From positions 1 to 56,926 of the forward strand of contig BAXC01000016.1 of the NCBI GenBank assembly GCA_001310375.1: a stretch of 56,926 nt of DNA, given 5' to 3'. Under the pieces are notes generated by a model. The model made no database searches. It was not told the origin of the DNA and saw only the letters and a list, made by a program, of their open reading frames with translations. Below, one piece after another: positions 39,227 to 53,711 of the stretch. Position numbers and translations under genes: made by a program. This stretch comes from Bacillus sp. JCM 19041. Lineage in GTDB: Bacteria > Bacillota > Bacilli > Bacillales > Bacillaceae_D. Position 1 is the stretch's first letter. Each line of letters starts with the position of its first letter.

Positions 39227-39248
39227 GAGACTGAAATGAATCAGTCTC
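39227..39248 (-). terminator. Terminator of the epuA-like gene
   Basis: GAGACTGA and TCAGTCTC form a hairpin followed by nine T on the minus strand. The gene's TGA stop is inside the stem. Confidence 0.85.
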
Positions 39249-39913
39249 CTCGAATCGTATCAATAATGCCATACCATAATTCTGGGTTTAATACATCCCA
39301 TAAATTATCTCCATCCCCTATAACCCCAAAACCAATAATCAGACCAGCCATTAAGGCTGCTCCTCCTAATACAGCTATAATAATCAGACGGAGCCATATG
39401 GGAATTAAACGAATTCGCTCACGTTTATAAGGGTAAGATTGACGTTCTTTCTCTTCTTCTTCCGCTAGCCGCTGCTCTTCCTTACGCTTTATGCGGCTTG
39501 CAGTCTGTTCTTCTTTTTTTTGACCTTCCTCTAAAAGAAGTTGCGCTTCGTCATCATATTCAATCTGTTCTTGTTCATCAGATGTCGAAGTGACTGGGCT
39601 ATCCTCAACAGGGCTATTATCCTGAACGATTAATACGCCATCTTCTGATTCAAGCCCTTCCTGAACGGCAGGGCTTGTCTCTTCTTTAATGACAGGTAAC
39701 GTTTTTTTTCTCTTCCTCCTCTATTTGAGCTGAAGGTTGAGCTTCTTTATTACCAGTTACATATTCTTCTTTATCTGACTCGGCTCGTGGCGCCTTGTTA
39801 CTTGTATCGTTCATGTTTTCGTTCTGATCATCTTCTTTTGTATATTCATCGCTAGAGTCTTGCTCTTGTTGCAAAGAAGAGCGCTTTTTTTTGTCTTCAT
39901 CTTCTGTTGCCAA
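39241..39913 (-). CDS. EpuA-family membrane protein (often annotated RNA polymerase subunit beta; frameshifted)
   Basis: About 223 residues. The likely start is TTG 39913, eight bases after AGGAGG; a GTG at 39922 is in frame but touches the ribosome-binding site. The first ~165 residues are acidic, Glu/Lys/Gln-rich and probably disordered. The end has the EpuA signature YPYKRERIRLIPIWLRLIII, then GFGVIGDGDNLWDV. An extra A near 39700 (run of eight) breaks the frame. Despite the usual label it is not an RNA polymerase catalytic subunit but a single-pass membrane protein of unknown role. It follows flhP closely. Confidence 0.8.
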
Positions 39914-39930
39914 GCGCGCCACCTCCTGTC

Positions 39931-40715
39931 TTAACGGCGAATAGTGTTAACGAGTCCAGCCATATCATCTGAGAACGTAAACGCTCTTGCCTGAAATTGC
40001 ATTTGCCGTTGAGTTGCCATCAGTTCAGCCATTTCCTGACCAATATCAACATTGGCACTTTCAATTGATTTTTGTTGGATCTGTGCTGCGGCTGGACCAA
40101 TTGCTTCCGCGTACACACCTACAGATTCAGAAGAGAATTGATTCTCACCAACTGCTTCAAGAGCTTGTGGCCTATCAACTCGAATAATACCAAACGTCCC
40201 AATCGCTTGTTCCCCACCACCAGCAAGTTGAGCTACTAATTGGCCACCTCTCCACTCAAGGGATGACGTGTTTGCGGGAAGTGTTATTGGTTCTCCTTCT
40301 TCATTAAGAACACGGTCACCATTTTTAGTCACGAGCTGAAGTAAACCTCCAGGCGTTTCAGAATAATAAAATGACCCGTCTCTTGTTAAACGCTCACCTG
40401 CTCCTGTCTCAATAGTATAGAAGAGGTTAGGTTCGGTCAAGCAAAATCCAGTTCACGTCCTGTCTCTTGTATGGCTCCTTGCTCGGTGGAAAGCTGTGTC
40501 TGTGCAGGCTTTGAGCCAGTCCCCACTCGCAGACCATGAGGTGTTAGACGATTTTCATTTGGTTGGTTTAGGTATTGTGATGTTAACACATCAGCAAATG
40601 TAACAGAACGCCCCTTAAAACCTGGTGTATTGGCATTTGCGATATTATTTGAGATCGTATCTATTTTATTTTGCAACTGATTAAGAGTTGCTGCCGAAGC
40701 AAATCCCGAAATCAT
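39931..40715 (-). CDS. flhP: Flagellar hook-basal body protein FlhP (frameshifted)
   Basis: About 261 residues. N-terminal rod/hook signature NKIDTISNNIANANTPGFKG and C-terminal ESANVDIGQEMAELMATQRQ. A T is missing near 40440; the joined text reads RELDFALTEPNLFY. It belongs to the FlgF/FlgG distal rod family. Operon order mbl-flhO-flhP as in B. subtilis. Confidence 0.93.
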
Positions 40716-40728
40716 TATTTTCCCTCCC

Positions 40729-41525
40729 CTACGTTAAACGGCCAACTTCATTAACCGCTTTTTCTAAACTTTGGTCATAAGCTTGCAGTACTTTTTGGTT
40801 TGCTTCAAACATTCTGTATGTGCTTAACATCTCATTCATTGTTTGAGCTGTATCCACATTGCTGTTTTCAAGTGCTTGTTGTTGCAATTGAAAGGTGATC
40901 GCTTCATTGCCATAGGCGGAAGGTAGTGGCCCCTCTTCCGTTCGATAAAGCCATCGCCATCCTTTTCTAGTGCGTTTGTATTTTCCGCAAACACAACTTG
41001 AATCGTACCACGGACCTCTCCATCTACAAGTACCGTCCCGCCTGATTCTACCTGAAACGAATCGCCATCGACTTGAATCGGGTTACCGTCAATCCCTTGA
41101 ACCAAATAGCCGCTTGCAGTTGCTAATCGACCATCTGCATCCGTTTGGAAATTGCCGTTACGCGTATAACGCTCCCCGTTTTCTGTCGCGACACTAAACA
41201 ACACTGCTTGATTATCTGTGGTGCCTGCTTGCATTAATGCAAGATCTGTTGCACTGCCAGTCTGTCTTACATCTCCTTGGCGCATATTTGTGAGCTGTTC
41301 CTGCATATATACAGCCGTCGAAAGCGATCCAATGGGTTGCTTATTTTGCACGTTCCCCGCTTGACTTGAGTTTGCTTGCATAAGTAATGTTGGAAATGAA
41401 CGCGCCACACCTTGATCTGCTTTATAGCCAGGTGTTTCTGCGTTTGCTAAATTATGAGTAAGCATATTTTGACGGTACTGAGCAGAAAGCATGCCGCTCG
41501 CCGCTGTATAAAATCCCCTTAACAT
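40729..41525 (-). CDS. flhO: Flagellar hook-basal body protein FlhO (frameshifted)
   Basis: About 265 residues. N-terminal LRGFYTAASGMLSAQYRQNM and LANAETPGYK; the C-terminus in the repaired frame reads ALENSNVDTAQTMNEMLSTY and FEANQKVLQAYDQ. A missing base near 40940 causes the raw frame to stop at 40836. It is a rod component, paired with FlhP, and starts 11 bp after mbl. Confidence 0.93.
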
Positions 41526-41536
41526 GACGCCCTCCC

Positions 41537-42541
41537 TTATATTTGAACGCGCTTGCTCGACATCTTGTCCAAATTCTCTAACATAATACCAGTTCCCCTA
41601 GCTACACAATGCATTGGTTCCTCAGCAATGAGCACAGGAATTTTTAATTCTTCCGCTAGCAAAGTGTCCATACCATGCATAAGCGCGCCGCCACCTGTCA
41701 ACATGACGCCACGGTCAATAATATCGGCAGAAAGCTCTGGCGGTGTTTTTTCTAGCACTTGCTTTGCTGCTTGCACAATATAAGCAACGGACTCAACTAA
41801 TGATACTTCTATTTCTTTTGATGTAATCGTAATATTACGAGGGAGACCAGTAACCATATCCCGTCCCCGAATGTCCATTTCTTCCGAGCGTGCACCTGGA
41901 AATACTGTAGCTACTTGTTTTTTAATTTCTTCCGAAGTCCGTTCGCCAATAAGAAGCTTGTACTGTTTTTTAATATAAGACAAAATATCGGAGTCAAAGC
42001 GATCTCCTGCAACCTTTATCGAAGAAGCTGTCACAACATCCCCCATTGAGAGGACAGCGACATCCGTTGTGCCTCCACCAATATCGACGACCATATTTCC
42101 GCTTGGCTGGAAGATATCCATCCCAGCTCCTATGGCCGCCACCTTTGGTTCTTCTTCAAGATAAACATTCTTACCGCCGCTTTTTTCCACAGCTTGACGA
42201 ATCGCTTTTTGTTCAACCGATGTGATATTCGTTGGGCAACAAACTAAAATACGCGGCTTTGAGAATAAACCTTTCACATTGATTTTATCCAAGAAATGCT
42301 TCAACATGGACTCCGTCATTTCAAAGTTTGCAATAACTCCATCCTTCATTGGGCGAATAGCAACAATATTTCCAGGTGTACGTCCAACCATGCGAAAGGC
42401 TTCTTCTCCTACTGCGAGCACTCGATTTGCTTTTGTATCAAGTGCAACAACAGATGGCTCATTTAATACAATTCCACTTCCTTTAACATAAATAAGCACA
42501 TTTGCTGTTCCTAAATCAATTCCAATATCACGACCAAACAT
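41537..42541 (-). CDS. mbl: MreB-like actin homologue Mbl
   Basis: 334 residues, intact. Actin-fold phosphate motifs IDLGTANVLIYVKGSG and VVDIGGGTTDVAVLSMG, and adenosine motif LTGGGALMHGMD. Mbl filaments guide elongasome movement and cell-wall growth. Its identity as Mbl rather than MreB is supported by the spoIIID-mbl-flhO-flhP neighbourhood. Confidence 0.96.
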   Translation of the reverse strand: MFGRDIGIDLGTANVLIYVKGSGIVLNEPSVVALDTKANRVLAVGEEAFRMVGRTPGNIVAIRPMKDGVIANFEMTESMLKHFLDKINVKGLFSKPRILVCCPTNITSVEQKAIRQAVEKSGGKNVYLEEEPKVAAIGAGMDIFQPSGNMVVDIGGGTTDVAVLSMGDVVTASSIKVAGDRFDSDILSYIKKQYKLLIGERTSEEIKKQVATVFPGARSEEMDIRGRDMVTGLPRNITITSKEIEVSLVESVAYIVQAAKQVLEKTPPELSADIIDRGVMLTGGGALMHGMDTLLAEELKIPVLIAEEPMHCVARGTGIMLENLDKMSSKRVQI

Positions 42542-42706
42542 CTGTTCTTTTCCTCCTTATTGTTTCCATCTATTTATAAAAGTACGGTGCGTATAGGCTA
42601 GATTCATTATGTATGGGTGCAAGTATATGGGTTTTTTGAAACACGCACTTTTACCTAGTATAAATAGTACCATAAACAAAGGAGAAAAAATGAATTTGTC
42701 TAAATT

Positions 42707-42994
42707 TTATCGCGGAGTTTTTGCGATTGGCTGTTCAACGACTTCAATCGTTTTCTTATACTTGACCTTTGTCGCTTCACCACCCCGCAAGTGGCGAATA
42801 GACTTGTGGTACTCAAGAATTTCCTTTACGTCATTTGCAAGCTCCGGGTTAATCTCCGGCAAACGCTCGGTAAGATCCTTGTGTACAGTACTCTTTGAGA
42901 CACCAAATTCCTTTGCGATAGTTCGCACCGTTTTCCTTGTCTCAACAATGTACTTGCCAATCTTGATAGTTCGCTCTTTGATGTAATCGTGCAC
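42707..42994 (-). CDS. spoIIID: Mother-cell transcription factor SpoIIID
   Basis: 95 residues. The true start is GTG 42994 (reads HDYIKERTIKIGKYI), eight bases after GGGAGG; the open frame extends upstream without support. The helix-turn-helix is TIAKEFGVSKSTVHKDLTER. SpoIIID tunes the sigma-E and sigma-K regulons during sporulation. Intact and very close to the B. subtilis protein except for the last ~20 residues. Confidence 0.96.
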   Translation of the reverse strand: MHDYIKERTIKIGKYIVETRKTVRTIAKEFGVSKSTVHKDLTERLPEINPELANDVKEILEYHKSIRHLRGGEATKVKYKKTIEVVEQPIAKTPR

Positions 42995-43155
42995 ACGACT
43001 CGCCTCCCTAGTTCTGTATAGGTGATTGGTAAAGTGTATTAGGAAGTCGCGCACGATATACCATATTTTCATAGGCCATGCGTAATTTTAGGATAATTCA
43101 CTATTATTCACTGTGCATATTTGCTTCTATTCGATCAAAAATGCTTATTTTTTAC

Positions 43156-43318
43156 CATTAAAAGAAGCACCTATCTAGGTGCTTTCAGCTTGTCAAACAA
43201 TTCCAGTGTTAATCAGCTATTGAAGTCAGGGGAAGAAGCAATCATGACAAAATACCTCGAGATAAGATCTCGAGGTATTTTGTCTACGGTTTGAAAGCAC
43301 CTAGATAGGTGCTTTTCA
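43156..43318 (+). repeat. Dispersed intergenic element, copy E
   Basis: The central hairpin has perfect 15-bp arms (43249-43263 with 43267-43281), followed by GTCTACGGTTTGA (43282-43294). The two ends carry a 23-bp inverted copy of AAGCACCTATCTAGGTGCTT(TCA), each itself a hairpin. A trace of the left module remains (AGCTTGTCAAACAATTC). It lies between spoIIQ and spoIIID. Confidence 0.75.
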
Positions 43319-43323
43319 TTCCA

Positions 43324-44157
43324 TTATTCTGGAAGGTCCACTTGCTCGTTTGTTGGTTTTTCATTTTCGTCAGCATCTTTATCTTCTTTGTCAGATCCTT
43401 CAGCTGGTTTTTCGTTCTCTGGCTTTTTTTCATTTTCTGGTGTTTCATTTTCTTTCTTGTCCTTATCTTCACCAAGAGGTAAATCAGCCATTAAGTCTTC
43501 GGACGTTTTACCAAATGCATCATTCGGATTCATAGCGATCCCATCTTGACGAATTTCAAAGTGGACATGGACGCCAGCTTCTTCGTTATACGTATTGCTG
43601 CCAGCTTCTCCTAATACATCGCCTTGCTTGACTTCAGCACCTTGTTGCACATCAATTGCACTTAAACTTGAATAATGAGTTTTTAAATCTCCGCCATGAT
43701 CAATCTCTACTACAAAACCTAGTGCCGAGTCTTTCATAGCTTTTGTTACTGTCCCACTCATTGCAGCAACTACAGGGAATACTTCTTGATCTTTGCTAGC
43801 CAAATCAATTCCTTTGTTCTCACGGTAAACATTGTCGAATAACACCAATGCTTGTGCTTGCTCTGATTCATCGGCTTGTGCATCAAAGAAGATACCTACT
43901 CGATCGTAATCAGCTTCTTCTTCAACTGGCATATGGACAGATTCTCCAGCAATTGTCACTGGAACTACCGGCTCATCTGTTGCTTGTCCAGGCTCTTCGC
44001 TTGGTGTTTGTTCCGGTTCAGCTTGTTCCTCTCCATTTTGCATAAAGAATACAGCACTTAAAAGACCAGCAGCAACAGCTAAATAGACGGCAGGCAATAA
44101 CCAACGTTTACGCATAAGATTTTGGATCTTGTTTGAAGAATTTTTTTCTTCTTTCAT
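43324..44157 (-). CDS. spoIIQ: Forespore engulfment protein SpoIIQ
   Basis: 277 residues, intact. It has an N-terminal membrane segment (about 19-40), a LytM/M23 domain (about 120-215) and an acidic Lys/Glu/Asn tail of about 50 residues. The zinc site is degenerate, as in other SpoIIQ proteins: the first His position is Asn (ENKGIDLA), although HVHFEI is kept. SpoIIQ binds SpoIIIAH across the septum. ATG 44157 follows GAGGTGA. Confidence 0.92.
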   Translation of the reverse strand: MKEEKNSSNKIQNLMRKRWLLPAVYLAVAAGLLSAVFFMQNGEEQAEPEQTPSEEPGQATDEPVVPVTIAGESVHMPVEEEADYDRVGIFFDAQADESEQAQALVLFDNVYRENKGIDLASKDQEVFPVVAAMSGTVTKAMKDSALGFVVEIDHGGDLKTHYSSLSAIDVQQGAEVKQGDVLGEAGSNTYNEEAGVHVHFEIRQDGIAMNPNDAFGKTSEDLMADLPLGEDKDKKENETPENEKKPENEKPAEGSDKEDKDADENEKPTNEQVDLPE

Positions 44158-44232
44158 TTCTCATCACCTCTGACAACCATTCTGAGCAAATTACTAGAAA
44201 TATATACATCGTTCCAATAATTTTTTTTCTAG

Positions 44233-44264
44233 ATTGTTTGCCATAGGCCGCTTCATGAATAAGC
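44233..44264 (-). promoter_or_regulatory. Candidate sigma-F promoter of spoIIQ
   Basis: On the minus strand, GCTTA (44264-44260), a 17-bp spacer and GGCAAACAAT (44242-44233) partially match GYWTA-N16-GGNRANAYTR. spoIIQ is a sigma-F gene in B. subtilis, and the position about 75 bp upstream is suitable. Confidence 0.4.
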
Positions 44265-44292
44265 GTAGCCATTTTTTCTTAATAAATAGTTA

Positions 44293-44326
44293 AAAAGCTG
44301 CTCTACTATTTATAGAGCAGCAAATC
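44293..44326 (-). terminator. Terminator of spoIID
   Basis: TAGAGCAGC and GCTGCTCTA form a stem and are followed by TTTTTAAC on the minus strand, just past the restored spoIID stop. Confidence 0.8.
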
Positions 44327-44331
44327 TCCTA

Positions 44332-45365
44332 CTATTCAATTGTTTCCATAGATTCGATCGTGATTCCTTGATAATAGTGTTCAACAATTTCCCGATAGGT
44401 TTTGCCTTCCTTCGCCATTCCATTTGCCCCAAATTGCTCATCCCAACGCCATGACCCCATCCCTTTGTTTGAATGACGACATTGCCATTGCTTAAATGCC
44501 ACGTAAAATCTGATGAGTCTAGACCAAGCGCTTCACGCACTTCTCGTCCTGAAAACGACTTTCCACCAATTTCAACGGAATCAACCCGTTCTCCGTCTGT
44601 CCGAGAAATAATTTTCCCAATCGAACCGTCACCTGGAAGTTTCACTTCTAACGCATTCTCAAAAGTCTCAACTGGAACAGTTACCTCATTCGCATAACGA
44701 GGTGACTCTTTATCCCATGGACTCGCTACACTTTTTAAATAAGGAATCTCCTGTGTCCAAAAGTCCTCAGCATTTTCCGTAAACCCATTACTTGTAGAGA
44801 AAAAGGAAGCTGTTATTGGTTGGTCATTAAAAGTCATAATCTCCCCTTCCGTCGAAATGACAGCCGCTTCAACTTTATCCCATCGTTCATCAAACTTGTC
44901 CTTCCATATTTCTTTTAATTCGTCTTTACTTTGGAATACTTGATGCTTTACGGTGTCTTCTATAAGAGCACCTTCAGGAACGTTTCGTTCTTCCTGTGCT
45001 TTTAACTGTTGAGACATTAAATACGTTCTTGCAGCAAGTGCTTGTGCCTTTAGCGCTTCTCCTTCATATGTTGTTGGCATTTCAGAAGCGACTACCCCGA
45101 TTATGTAATCGGTTATTGGTACATGTTCAATGGTTTCTTTTTTTGCACGATAGACTGGGATGTCGATTTCTTCCGTTTTTTCCTTTGTTGTTACTGACTC
45201 TGACTGTACTTTTGTTTCCTCGGCTTCACTTGTCTTTTCAAGATAAGCCAGTCCAAAACTTGCACCGGCCGTCTCTTTATCATTATCTCCAAATGCAACC
45301 ATTGCAGCAGGGACAAGCAACACAATTGATACTAGGATCGTCACAAAGGCTATGATTTGTTTCAT
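44332..45365 (-). CDS. spoIID: Stage II sporulation protein D (frameshifted at 3' end)
   Basis: About 344 residues from ATG 45365, which follows AAGGAGG; the open frame runs further upstream without a signal. An N-terminal anchor (about 3-24) and the SpoIID core are present: VVASEMPTTYEGEALKAQAL, FFSTSNGFTENAEDFW and GWGHGVGMS. One base is missing near 44437; the correct end is QFGANGMAKEGKTYREIVEH, stopping at 44332. SpoIID is the lytic transglycosylase of the engulfment machine. It is followed by spoIIQ, as in B. subtilis. Confidence 0.94.
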
Positions 45366-45498
45366 AGCAGACCTCCTTAAACCAGTGGCTTGGCCATCTT
45401 CTCTCTTTTTCAGCAGTACTTCAGTCTCCTCCATCAATCATGATCAAACCGTATACCTTAATCAATATGCCCAGCTTGCTTAAAAAAGAACATACAAA

Positions 45499-45531
45499 AA
45501 AGTACATGCCAATTAACTGACATGTACTTTT
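45499..45531 (-). terminator. Terminator of murA
   Basis: AAAAGTACATG pairs with CATGTACTTTT. It has A- and T-runs on both sides and lies about 45 bp after the murA stop. Confidence 0.85.
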
Positions 45532-45575
45532 TCACTTTTTTTCGTTCAAAAACGACTATTTCCCTGGAAATACGA

Positions 45576-46874
45576 TCAAATCAGTTCTGCCGTTTCAACA
45601 ACTTCGTTTTCAAACTGTTCTTCAACACGTTCGATGTCAGCTCCAAGTGCTTTTAACTTCTCTGTCAGCTTTACATAGCCACGGTCTAAATGCTTAAGCT
45701 CCGTCACACGCGTGTAGCCATCTGCAACAAGACCAGCAACCACAAGCGCAGCACCAGCTCGCAAGTCTGTCGCTCCAACTTCCGCCCCTTGCAAGCTAGT
45801 AGGACCCGTTACAATAGCAGATCTGCCTTCAATCTTAATGTTTCCATTCATGCGGCGGAATTCCTCTACATGCATGAAACGGTTTTCGAACACAGTTTCT
45901 GTTACAACACTAGTTCCTTCTGCACGAAGCAAGAGAGCCATCATTTGAGCTTGCATATCTGTTGGAAAACCAGGGTGAGGCATCGTTTTAATGTCCACTG
46001 CTTTTAATGATTCTGGTCCAATAACACGCAATCCTGTTTCTTCTTCTTGAATTTCAACACCCATTTCCCGCATTTTTGCCACAAGTGGTCGCATATGCTC
46101 TGCAATTGCGCCTTCGACAAAAACATTGCCTCCTGTAATCGCTGCAGCGGTCATAAATGTTCCAGCTTCAATTCGATCTGGAATAACTGAATGCACGGCT
46201 CCATGAAGGTATTCGACACCATCAATACGAATCACACCCGTACCGGCACCTCTAACCTTTGCACCCATTGCATTTAAATAATTCGCTAAATCGACAATTT
46301 CCGGTTCTTCTGCTACATTCTCAAGAATAGTTGTGCCTTCAGCAAGAACAGCAGCCATCATAATGTTCTCTGTAGCTCCTACACTTGGGAAATCAAGATA
46401 TACTTTTGTTCCTTGTAATTTCCCCTCAATGCTCGCCTCAATAAATCCATTTCCAATTTCTACAGTGGCGCCCATCGCTTCGAACCCTTTTAAGTGTTGT
46501 TCAATTGGACGTGATCCAATCGCACAACCACCAGGCAAAGCGATTCGAGCGCGACCTACGCGCGCTAAAAGCGGTCCCATTACTAAAAACGACGCACGCA
46601 TTTTACGCACATACTCAAATGGCGCCTCTGTTTTTAGTGGCCTGTCAGCATGGACAACAAACCGCCCGTCGACGTAATCGACCGCCACATTCAAATTTGT
46701 TAACACTTCTTTCATTGTATATACATCTGTTAGCGATGGCACTTCTTCGATTGTGCTCGAGCCTCGCTCAGCCAAAATCGATGCTGCGATGACAGGCAGA
46801 ACTGCATTTTTTGCACCCTCTACCTTCACGGAGCCGTGCAGCTTTTTGCCGCCACGGACTATTATTTTTTCCAA
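45576..46874 (-). CDS. murA: UDP-N-acetylglucosamine 1-carboxyvinyltransferase MurAA
   Basis: 432 residues, intact. [18 protein letters not shown] carries the substrate Lys/Asn, and the catalytic loop Cys is in [20 protein letters not shown]. The rest fits the EPSP-synthase-like inside-out barrel. First committed step of peptidoglycan synthesis, and the target of fosfomycin through that Cys. The murA-ywmB-ywzB-atp order is as in B. subtilis. Confidence 0.97.
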   Translation of the reverse strand: MEKIIVRGGKKLHGSVKVEGAKNAVLPVIAASILAERGSSTIEEVPSLTDVYTMKEVLTNLNVAVDYVDGRFVVHADRPLKTEAPFEYVRKMRASFLVMGPLLARVGRARIALPGGCAIGSRPIEQHLKGFEAMGATVEIGNGFIEASIEGKLQGTKVYLDFPSVGATENIMMAAVLAEGTTILENVAEEPEIVDLANYLNAMGAKVRGAGTGVIRIDGVEYLHGAVHSVIPDRIEAGTFMTAAAITGGNVFVEGAIAEHMRPLVAKMREMGVEIQEEETGLRVIGPESLKAVDIKTMPHPGFPTDMQAQMMALLLRAEGTSVVTETVFENRFMHVEEFRRMNGNIKIEGRSAIVTGPTSLQGAEVGATDLRAGAALVVAGLVADGYTRVTELKHLDRGYVKLTEKLKALGADIERVEEQFENEVVETAELI

Positions 46875-46915
46875 CGTATTCCCCTCCGCGTCTGTTTTTT
46901 GTCTCTTCTATATCA

Positions 46916-47653
46916 TCAATATTCAGTCGTAATTATAGGCGTTCCTAAAGTTACCGCTGTTCGTGCGCCCAAGTCTGGGTTCTGCCTTAAGGCAACTTGC
47001 ACATTCATGGTTCTTTCGTCATTTAGAGCAATTCCGCCGCTCCACTCTTCATTATATGCGGACAATGATACAAATGTCCCTTCATTAAGCACTTCCTGCT
47101 CAATTGCACCTAGCTCATCTGCATAGTCCTTTGCTTGTTCATATAATGAAACCTCATCCAAATGATCTGTTTCAGCTGTTACTTGGTAAAAAAGCTCAGC
47201 ATCGCCCAAATCGAATTCGGTAAGGCGTTCCTCAAAGGTATCAAAGTTAAAAACTGTTCCTGCATCATCGGCTATAAGCTCGTACGACTGCTCGAAAACA
47301 ACGCCATCCTCCATCGGTGAAGCAAAAAACTTTATTTCTTCACGTAAGCCGTCGGTAGACGCATTTGTAAACACTGCACGTAAATAATGCTCATCCGCTT
47401 GTGCAGAGATACGTTTAAAAGATGGATAATCGGATTCAAATTCACTGATCAGCTCAGAAAAAGTACCTTCATATTGCTTTTCTGTTCCCTTAGCACGAAC
47501 ATGCCAACCTATAGCGTCTAATTTTTCTTGCTCAGTTAAAGAAGCAATAGCTTTTACTTGTTCGCTAAAACGTATTTCCGCTGCTCCATTCGAAGCAACA
47601 TTCATACCCACACAAAGAAACAGGATCAATCCGAGAAAACCGACTGTATACAT
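46916..47653 (-). CDS. ywmB: YwmB-family secreted/anchored protein
   Basis: About 245 residues. An N-terminal hydrophobic segment (GFLGLILFLCVGMNVA) is followed by two repeats of an alpha/beta fold typical of the YwmB family (TATA-box-binding-like fold, DUF1779). The in-frame ATG at 47653 is 15 bases from AGGGGAG. An out-of-frame ATG at 47661 has better spacing and would give MKR ahead of YTVGFLG if one base were restored. A -1 error at the very start is likely. Function unknown. Confidence 0.75.
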   Translation of the reverse strand: MYTVGFLGLILFLCVGMNVASNGAAEIRFSEQVKAIASLTEQEKLDAIGWHVRAKGTEKQYEGTFSELISEFESDYPSFKRISAQADEHYLRAVFTNASTDGLREEIKFFASPMEDGVVFEQSYELIADDAGTVFNFDTFEERLTEFDLGDAELFYQVTAETDHLDEVSLYEQAKDYADELGAIEQEVLNEGTFVSLSAYNEEWSGGIALNDERTMNVQVALRQNPDLGARTAVTLGTPIITTEY

Positions 47654-47762
47654 CTTTTCATGTTTGCTCTCCCCTTTTGGCAGCCATGGCCTTGTTAGTA
47701 CCATTTTTACCCGTGAGAGAAAAAGCATACATGAAAATGAGTGATCTTATTAACAGTTTTAA

Positions 47763-47996
47763 CTAAAACAAATAAGGAAGGAGTTGAACTGCTTGAAAAT
47801 AATCAAGAAAGAAACGAGCGATCAAATAACCCAGCGCTAGCGCACATATGACTTTTAATGCGGCAGCCTGCTTGCTCTTAGGATTTTTAACGAATAGATC
47901 GAAGCGAAATGACTGCAAAGCCCACCAAGCAAGTCCTAGACAAAGAAGATTCACGACAATATGTATGAACGCTTCCAAACCAAGTCCATTCGTCAA
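47763..47996 (-). CDS. ywzB: YwzB (DUF1146) small membrane protein
   Basis: 77 residues. Start TTG 47996 follows AAAGGGG by seven bases. Two membrane helices: FIHIVVNLLCLGLAWWAL and ICALALGYLIARFFLDYF. The family is found between the atp operon and murA in Bacillus; it has no known function. Intact. Confidence 0.85.
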   Translation of the reverse strand: MTNGLGLEAFIHIVVNLLCLGLAWWALQSFRFDLFVKNPKSKQAAALKVICALALGYLIARFFLDYFQAVQLLPYLF

Positions 47997-48235
47997 AAAA
48001 TAACCCCTTTTCTTATTGATGGATGCGTTTCGCTGAATGTCAAGCATAAAGTCCGCAATCCAATATCCATCATAACGGATTTGTTTAAAAAAAGCTAGGG
48101 TAACATGAACCCAAATTACTAAAGTTCAATTAAAAAATTGTGAACGTTTTGTTACAACTTTTAACTTAAAATCAACAGCTCCGTTCCTAATCAACGTACC
48201 CTCTAACGCTTAAGTTCAACCCTAATTTTTCTTTG

Positions 48236-48291
48236 AAAAATGTCAAAAAACCACCAAAATCAATGAGATTTTAATGGTTTTTTTGACATTT

Positions 48292-48295
<4 letters not shown>
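48236..48295 (-). terminator. Terminator of the atp operon
   Basis: A long stem (AAAAATGTCAAAAAACCA with its complement, plus an inner AAAATC/GATTTT pair) starts at the atpC stop codon. The rest of 47997-48235 is AT-rich with no gene seen. Confidence 0.85.
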
Positions 48296-48719
<424 letters not shown>

Positions 48720-48753
48720 CTAGAAAACAATATGCTGTTTCCTAGGCAAATGA

Positions 48754-50181
<1,428 letters not shown>

Positions 50182-50198
50182 TTAAGTTCATTTTCGTT

Positions 50199-52622
<2,424 letters not shown>

Positions 52623-52643
52623 TCACCCCTAACTGACAAATTC

Positions 52644-53188
52644 TTAATTTCCTGCAAGAAGGCCCTTTTCAAGACGATCAAGCTGACCTTTTACACTACC
52701 ATCAAAGACACGGTCACCGACACGGACTTTGATGCCTCCAAGCAATTCTTTGTTCACAATGTTGTTGATTTCAAGTGTCCGCTTCCCTACTTTTGGAGCA
52801 AAGACAACAGCAACTTGTTGTTTTTCATCATCGGAAAGAGGTTTGGCTGAATATACATTCGCTCGGCAATTCCCTTTATCTCATCATTAAGTTGTTTATA
52901 TTCTTGAGCCAACTCAGGAATAATCGTAAACCGTCCAAGCTCCAATAAACGTGAGATTGTTTTAAAAACCGTTTGATGTACGTTGTTTTCAAACGAACGC
53001 GTAAGCAGCTCTTGCTTTTGCTCAAGAGGCAATCCAGGCAACCGGAGTACTTTAAGCAATTCTGGCGTTTCATTAAATACCTCACGCACGAGTTCAAGAT
53101 CGCTTTCGAATTGGTCTACTTGCCCTTTTTCTTGACCTAACTCAAAAAGAGCAACAGCGTAACGATTGGCTACCGCTTTGTTGCTCAT
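52644..53188 (-). CDS. atpH: ATP synthase delta subunit (frameshifted)
   Basis: 181 residues after repair. The N-terminal domain starts VANRYAVALFELGQEKGQVD. A missing base near 52865 shifts the frame; the correct continuation is NVYSAKPLSDDEKQQVAVVF and ends LDRLEKGLLAGN. It links the stator b subunits to alpha3beta3. Its start overlaps the end of atpF by four bases. Confidence 0.94.
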
Positions 53189-53670
53189 AGCTCTTCGCCC
53201 GCTTGTTTAAGATACTCTTGGACAAGCTTATCCTGCTCGCTTGCATCAAGTTCTTTCTCAATCACTTTTTGCGCAATCAATACAGATAGAGAAGCAACCT
53301 GTTCGCGAAGAGCAGCAACAGCTTGTTCTTTTTCATTTTGAATTTCAGCCAACGCTTGCTGATGAACACGAGCAGCTTCCTCTTTAGAGGCACGGACAAT
53401 TTCTTGACCTTGCTGTTCGCCAGCTTTCTTAGCATTTTCAACCAATTCTCTTGCTTCAACGCGAGCAGCCTTCATCTCTTCACGCTGTTCTTCGATCATC
53501 TTTTCTGCTTCTTTACGGTTGCGTTCAGCAGAATCGATTTGTTCGTTAATCATATCTTGACGTTTTTGCATTACGCCTAGAAGTGGTTTTAAGGCAAATC
53601 TACTTAATAAGAAAAGTAATACAGCGAACGCTGCTAATTGGTAGAGCGCCGTTCCCCAATAAATATCCAT
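53185..53670 (-). CDS. atpF: ATP synthase b subunit
   Basis: 161 residues, intact. One N-terminal membrane helix (about 5-22) and a long charged coiled coil for the rest, forming the peripheral stalk. Confidence 0.96.
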   Translation of the reverse strand: MDIYWGTALYQLAAFAVLLFLLSRFALKPLLGVMQKRQDMINEQIDSAERNRKEAEKMIEEQREEMKAARVEARELVENAKKAGEQQGQEIVRASKEEAARVHQQALAEIQNEKEQAVAALREQVASLSVLIAQKVIEKELDASEQDKLVQEYLKQAGEEL

Positions 53671-53711
53671 CTTAACACCCCTTACTCAGAAGTTTTCTCT
53701 TACATAAGTAA

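Noticed and set aside
45400..45480. Sigma-E promoter for spoIID (GCATATT -35)
   Set aside because: A good -35 is present, but no acceptable -10 occurs at 14-15 bp, so it is not listed as a feature.
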